From NCBI GenBank assembly GCA_910587755.1, contig CAJUNZ010000002.1:21774-85773 (forward strand): a stretch of DNA of 64,000 nucleotides, in the 5' to 3' direction. Of this stretch, positions 61,219-64,000 are shown piece after piece. The notes under the pieces were generated by a model. It worked only from the letters and a program-made list of their open reading frames with translations, was not told where the DNA came from and did no database searches. The position numbers and the translations under genes were made by a program. The stretch comes from an uncultured Acetatifactor sp. Its GTDB lineage: Bacteria > Bacillota > Clostridia > Lachnospirales > Lachnospiraceae. How positions within the stretch are numbered: the stretch's first letter is position 1; every line of letters starts with the position of its first letter.

Positions 61219-63250
61219 TGCCCTGCCCCTCCGTTTCTATATAAGAATACAGACATCCATAGGAAGTCTCACTGCCCTCTTCTGCAGCCTTCTCGTAATC
61301 TTTCACCACGCCCACCGCAATGGCGCTCTTCTGATCTGCCGGCATGGCCTCCTGGGCACTGAGCAATCCTATCAACAATGCCGCTATAGTGTCCTGCTCA
61401 TAGGTCTTGTGGACGTTGTATCCATAGATATCCACCATATCATAAAGAAGATCGCTGTAATACGGAAAACTGTTCTGATACACACACTTCCCGCTCTGGG
61501 AATCCTGCTGCAGGTTCAGAGTCTCCCCCGCCTTTACGTCCGAGAACACATACAGCCGTGAATTGTCCCATATCGCCATATAGGCCATGTCATAGTCGGT
61601 TCCGTTTACAAGGATTCCTTCCGGATCTTTGATGCTGTCCTCTATCTGGACTCCCTGGCCGGTGATATTCCCCCTGCTCTGGGTCTTCTTACCCGCGTAC
61701 AGGTATCCGTTCTCAAAATTTTCCTGGGGCTTGATCCCCACGGAAAGTCCGCTGTCGTTATTTTCCACCAGATAAAAATAGTTGTCGACGCTGCCTGCTC
61801 CGCTGCCATAGTAATTCTCCAGGCCCGGTCCCGCTACCGTATAGCCCTCCGCCAGTTCCACCGTCCAGGGAGACATTCCCGAGTGAAATCCCAGCAAATA
61901 CGTGTCCGCCTGAGTGCTCTCCGCCTGCTGCACCGTCACCGAGAACAGCCTGGTTCCGTTCACCCGGGTACCCTGTCCCATAAAATACACCCCTACAATG
62001 AACACCAGACCCAGGGCAGGTACGCAGACCCAGTACCACTCCCTTTTTCCGCACCTGCGAAGAATCAGGTACAGTACCGGCCCGATCAGCACCACATATG
62101 CCCCTATGAGCACGTCAAGAAAACCGAAATTCACTTCCGTATTGCTGTTCCCAATAAAAGCTAAGGCTCGTCTTCCAAGTCTCCCAAGTTCCGAGTCATT
62201 GCTGTAATACTGATACTGTGTAGACGCATACATGTTAGTTTCATACAACCTAAGCACCATGTACTCCGGCATCTTCTGCAGTTCCTTCTCTCCCAGAGAA
62301 AAGTAGTACACACTCACAATGCCATCCCCACGGGAGACCTGAACAGCAGGAACATCCTGGCTCTCATAGTAATCCCCGTCCGTTCTGTCAAAGTTCAGCT
62401 CCGCAACAGCCATCTGGGAAAAGTCAATCCCATTGTCCAGATATTCATAGTAATCTCCATGCCTGACAGCAGTGACAAGTATGTTGTTCTCCTCCCCGGA
62501 CTGACTGATTTTTCCCACATCCATCTTGAGAAAATCCTCCTCAAAGCCCGAGAGAGTCTGATCTGCATATTCCCCCGTTCCCAGCATCAGCCATCCGCCG
62601 TCTTTTACCCAGTCCTGAATGCTCTGAATCGTCTCCTCTCCCAGGGAAGACACGTTAAACTGGTCAATCACCAGAAAATACAGCCCGCTCAGGCTCTCTT
62701 TCAGATTGTCCTGATTCAGCTCCACCAGGCTCACGGGAGAGCCAAATCCCTGGATCCATAAATTCCTTCCACCTCCGTCCAGGTATGTGAGTTCAGAATA
62801 ACTGTCGGACAAAATTCCCACCTGAATGCCCGCCTTGGCATTTCCAAACACATTGTTCTGTCCTGTGGACTGTAGCAGGTTCCCTTTCTCATCCAGGAAA
62901 TTCAGCGCGCAGACACCCCGCACCATGTCCACCGCCCGGTCGGATATGGTCACTGTAAACTGTTTCTTTCCCTGCCCCGGAAGAACAATGGGAGTATTGT
63001 AGGCACAGTTGCGGTAGCTTTTGCCTGAAAAGACCAGCTGTACCGTACCGGTAAAATCCTCTCCCCTGTTCTCCACTGTCACCTGCATCACACAGGTACC
63101 GCCTTCCTGCTTCAGCAGCTCCACGGAACCTGAAAATGTATCCCGCTCCCACTGGATGGGCGCCGCTGCCGCGCTGCTCCCCATGGAGGCCAGGAGGCCC
63201 AGCACGCACAGCAGCATGGCCGCCGCCATTGCAATCTGTCTCCTCATCAT
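61205..63250 (-). CDS. Exported membrane protein, first gene of the ABC-MoxR-vWA operon
   Basis: This 681-residue protein has a signal peptide (MAAAMLLCVLGLLASMGSSA), an extracellular beta-rich domain, and a glutamine-amidotransferase-like segment (YFLVIDQFNVSSLGEETIQS and DWVKDGGWLMLGTG, about residues 195-245). Two membrane segments follow near 380-430 (GFLDVLIGAYVVLIGPVLYL and VCVPALGLVFIVGVYF), then a C-terminal external domain. I recognise no single family. Its position before an ABC transporter with MoxR, DUF58 and vWA genes suggests a membrane complex. GAGGAG lies just before the ATG at 63250. Confidence 0.72.
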   Translation of the reverse strand: MMRRQIAMAAAMLLCVLGLLASMGSSAAAAPIQWERDTFSGSVELLKQEGGTCVMQVTVENRGEDFTGTVQLVFSGKSYRNCAYNTPIVLPGQGKKQFTVTISDRAVDMVRGVCALNFLDEKGNLLQSTGQNNVFGNAKAGIQVGILSDSYSELTYLDGGGRNLWIQGFGSPVSLVELNQDNLKESLSGLYFLVIDQFNVSSLGEETIQSIQDWVKDGGWLMLGTGEYADQTLSGFEEDFLKMDVGKISQSGEENNILVTAVRHGDYYEYLDNGIDFSQMAVAELNFDRTDGDYYESQDVPAVQVSRGDGIVSVYYFSLGEKELQKMPEYMVLRLYETNMYASTQYQYYSNDSELGRLGRRALAFIGNSNTEVNFGFLDVLIGAYVVLIGPVLYLILRRCGKREWYWVCVPALGLVFIVGVYFMGQGTRVNGTRLFSVTVQQAESTQADTYLLGFHSGMSPWTVELAEGYTVAGPGLENYYGSGAGSVDNYFYLVENNDSGLSVGIKPQENFENGYLYAGKKTQSRGNITGQGVQIEDSIKDPEGILVNGTDYDMAYMAIWDNSRLYVFSDVKAGETLNLQQDSQSGKCVYQNSFPYYSDLLYDMVDIYGYNVHKTYEQDTIAALLIGLLSAQEAMPADQKSAIAVGVVKDYEKAAEEGSETSYGCLYSYIETEGQGNASN

Positions 63251-63408
63251 TTTCTCCTCTCTGCAGATCCCTGGACCTGCCTGGATTTTGCTGTATTACC
63301 CTATCCGTTATCTGGAAATACTTTCTTATGATAACATACCCACCTGGCAAAATCCCGATAATAATCTAAAATAAAAGTTAAGATTTTATGAAGCCTGATT
63401 TTTTATGG

Positions 63409-63440
63409 AACAACAAAAGCGTCTGCTGCGAGACGCTTTT
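63409..63440 (-). terminator. Terminator of the kinase-like gene
   Basis: Minus-strand AAAAGCGTCT-CGCAGC-AGACGCTTTT is a perfect 10 bp stem followed by GTTGTTCC; the plus strand also ends in TTTTTCT, so it may act in both directions. Confidence 0.75.
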
Positions 63441-63454
63441 TCTCCCCATCAACA

Positions 63455-63992
63455 TCATGATTTTTCCAAATCAATATTTATCTCGTACTTATCTTCAATC
63501 AGTACATAATTTACGCCATACTTTTGAGCAAGTTCTAAAAACCGTGCATTATCTTCCAAAACACTTTCCATCGTACACCATTCATCATCCAAACGATTTT
63601 CTATAGCGCACGCATATTTTTTTATGCTTGTAAAATGATTTTTTATATACTCGCTGCTCATCACAAGACAATAGTATTTTATATGTTCAAGGTATTCCTT
63701 TTCAAATCCCTTTGACCATTCAAAAGGAATATAACACCCTTCAATCATAAGATTCTGCTTGTTTTCTATGGCTGTTTTAATCATTTCACGAACAACAGGC
63801 CACAAATAATCTGTAAGTTCGTTGTCATCTTCTGGTGTAAGTTTCGTATAACCGCTCCGAATCAAACCCATTTTCAAATGATCTATTGATAAATATGGAT
63901 ATTTATATTTTTCAAGCAATTTTTGCGCAAGGGCTGTCTTACCTGTCTCGACAGGTCCATAGAGTTTAAAGAATTTGTGTCTCTAAACGCAT
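63455..63992 (-). pseudogene. P-loop kinase-like gene with apparent N-terminal frameshift
   Basis: The frame encodes GPVETGKTALAQKLL (a Walker A motif, codons at about 63958-63920), then YPYLSIDHLKMGLIRS and IEGCYIPFEWSKG, like small AAA/zeta-type or nucleotide kinases. The Walker A lies upstream of every in-frame start, and an in-frame TAG at 63985-63983 closes it off. The only start nearby is the ATG at 63992 in the +1 frame, which stops after eight codons (MRLETQIL). Removing one base between 63970 and 63980 would join them into a protein of about 179 residues. Either the gene is broken or the sequence has an error. Confidence 0.6.
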
Positions 63993-64000
63993 AATTGCCA

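Overview
This 64 kb window looks like chromosome of a member of the Lachnospiraceae (Clostridia, Bacillota). The evidence is a moderately high GC content, AGGAGG-type ribosome binding sites, TTGACA/TATAAT promoters, and clostridial gene orders: ylxM-ffh-rpsP-khpA-rimM-trmD-rplS-lepB-rbgA-rnhB, plsX-acpP-rnc-smc-ftsY, and a bioW-type biotin operon. Essentially every gene lies on the minus strand, so transcription runs from high to low coordinates. I saw no rRNA, tRNA, CRISPR array or insertion sequence.

Region 1 (1-11.6 kb) is a long translation, secretion and RNA-processing operon driven by a near-consensus promoter at 11569-11597. It contains ylxM, ffh, rpsP, khpA, rimM, a trmD fused to an acetyltransferase, rplS, two signal peptidase I genes flanking rbgA, rnhB, FliK-like and FlhB-like proteins, yraN and pgeF. 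Region 2 (11.6-19.2 kb) holds a GtrII-type membrane glycosyltransferase gene interrupted by one in-frame stop, a FIST sensor plus soluble chemotaxis-type protein operon, a YitT-family protein, threonine ammonia-lyase and ftsY. Region 3 (19.2-28.9 kb) is smc-rnc-acpP-plsX and DUF177-rpmF, each group with a clear promoter, followed by a large periplasmic-sensor GGDEF/EAL protein with a degenerate GGDEF site.

Region 4 (29-37.1 kb) is a compact five-gene operon: SWIM zinc finger, helical-repeat protein, MoxR-type AAA+ ATPase, DUF5682-like protein and vWA protein. It parallels the poorly understood E. coli yehQ/yehL/yehM/yehP set and is the best candidate here for an undescribed biological system. 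Region 5 (37.1-44.1 kb) has an HdeD-like membrane protein, a set of mutually exclusive hairpins, a non-canonical [FeFe]-hydrogenase-like iron-sulfur protein, an O6-alkylguanine methyltransferase, and a lower-GC pair of ABC exporter half-transporters.

Region 6 (44.2-49.9 kb) is a complete pimelate-to-biotin operon (ECF S component, bioW, bioF, bioB, bioD, bioA). Its perfect promoter has a BirA-type operator overlapping the -35 box, so the S component may import pimelate or biotin. Region 7 (49.9-64 kb) has an Rpn-family nuclease-like gene and a second, unrelated MoxR/vWA operon: a membrane protein, an ABC ATPase and permease, a Gly-Ser-rich membrane protein, MoxR, DUF58 and a 1,567-residue protein with three vWA domains. 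A tandem 95 bp palindromic repeat sits inside this operon. The window ends in a P-loop kinase-like gene whose N-terminus appears frameshifted. Function calls rest on motif recognition and gene order; no database search was run.
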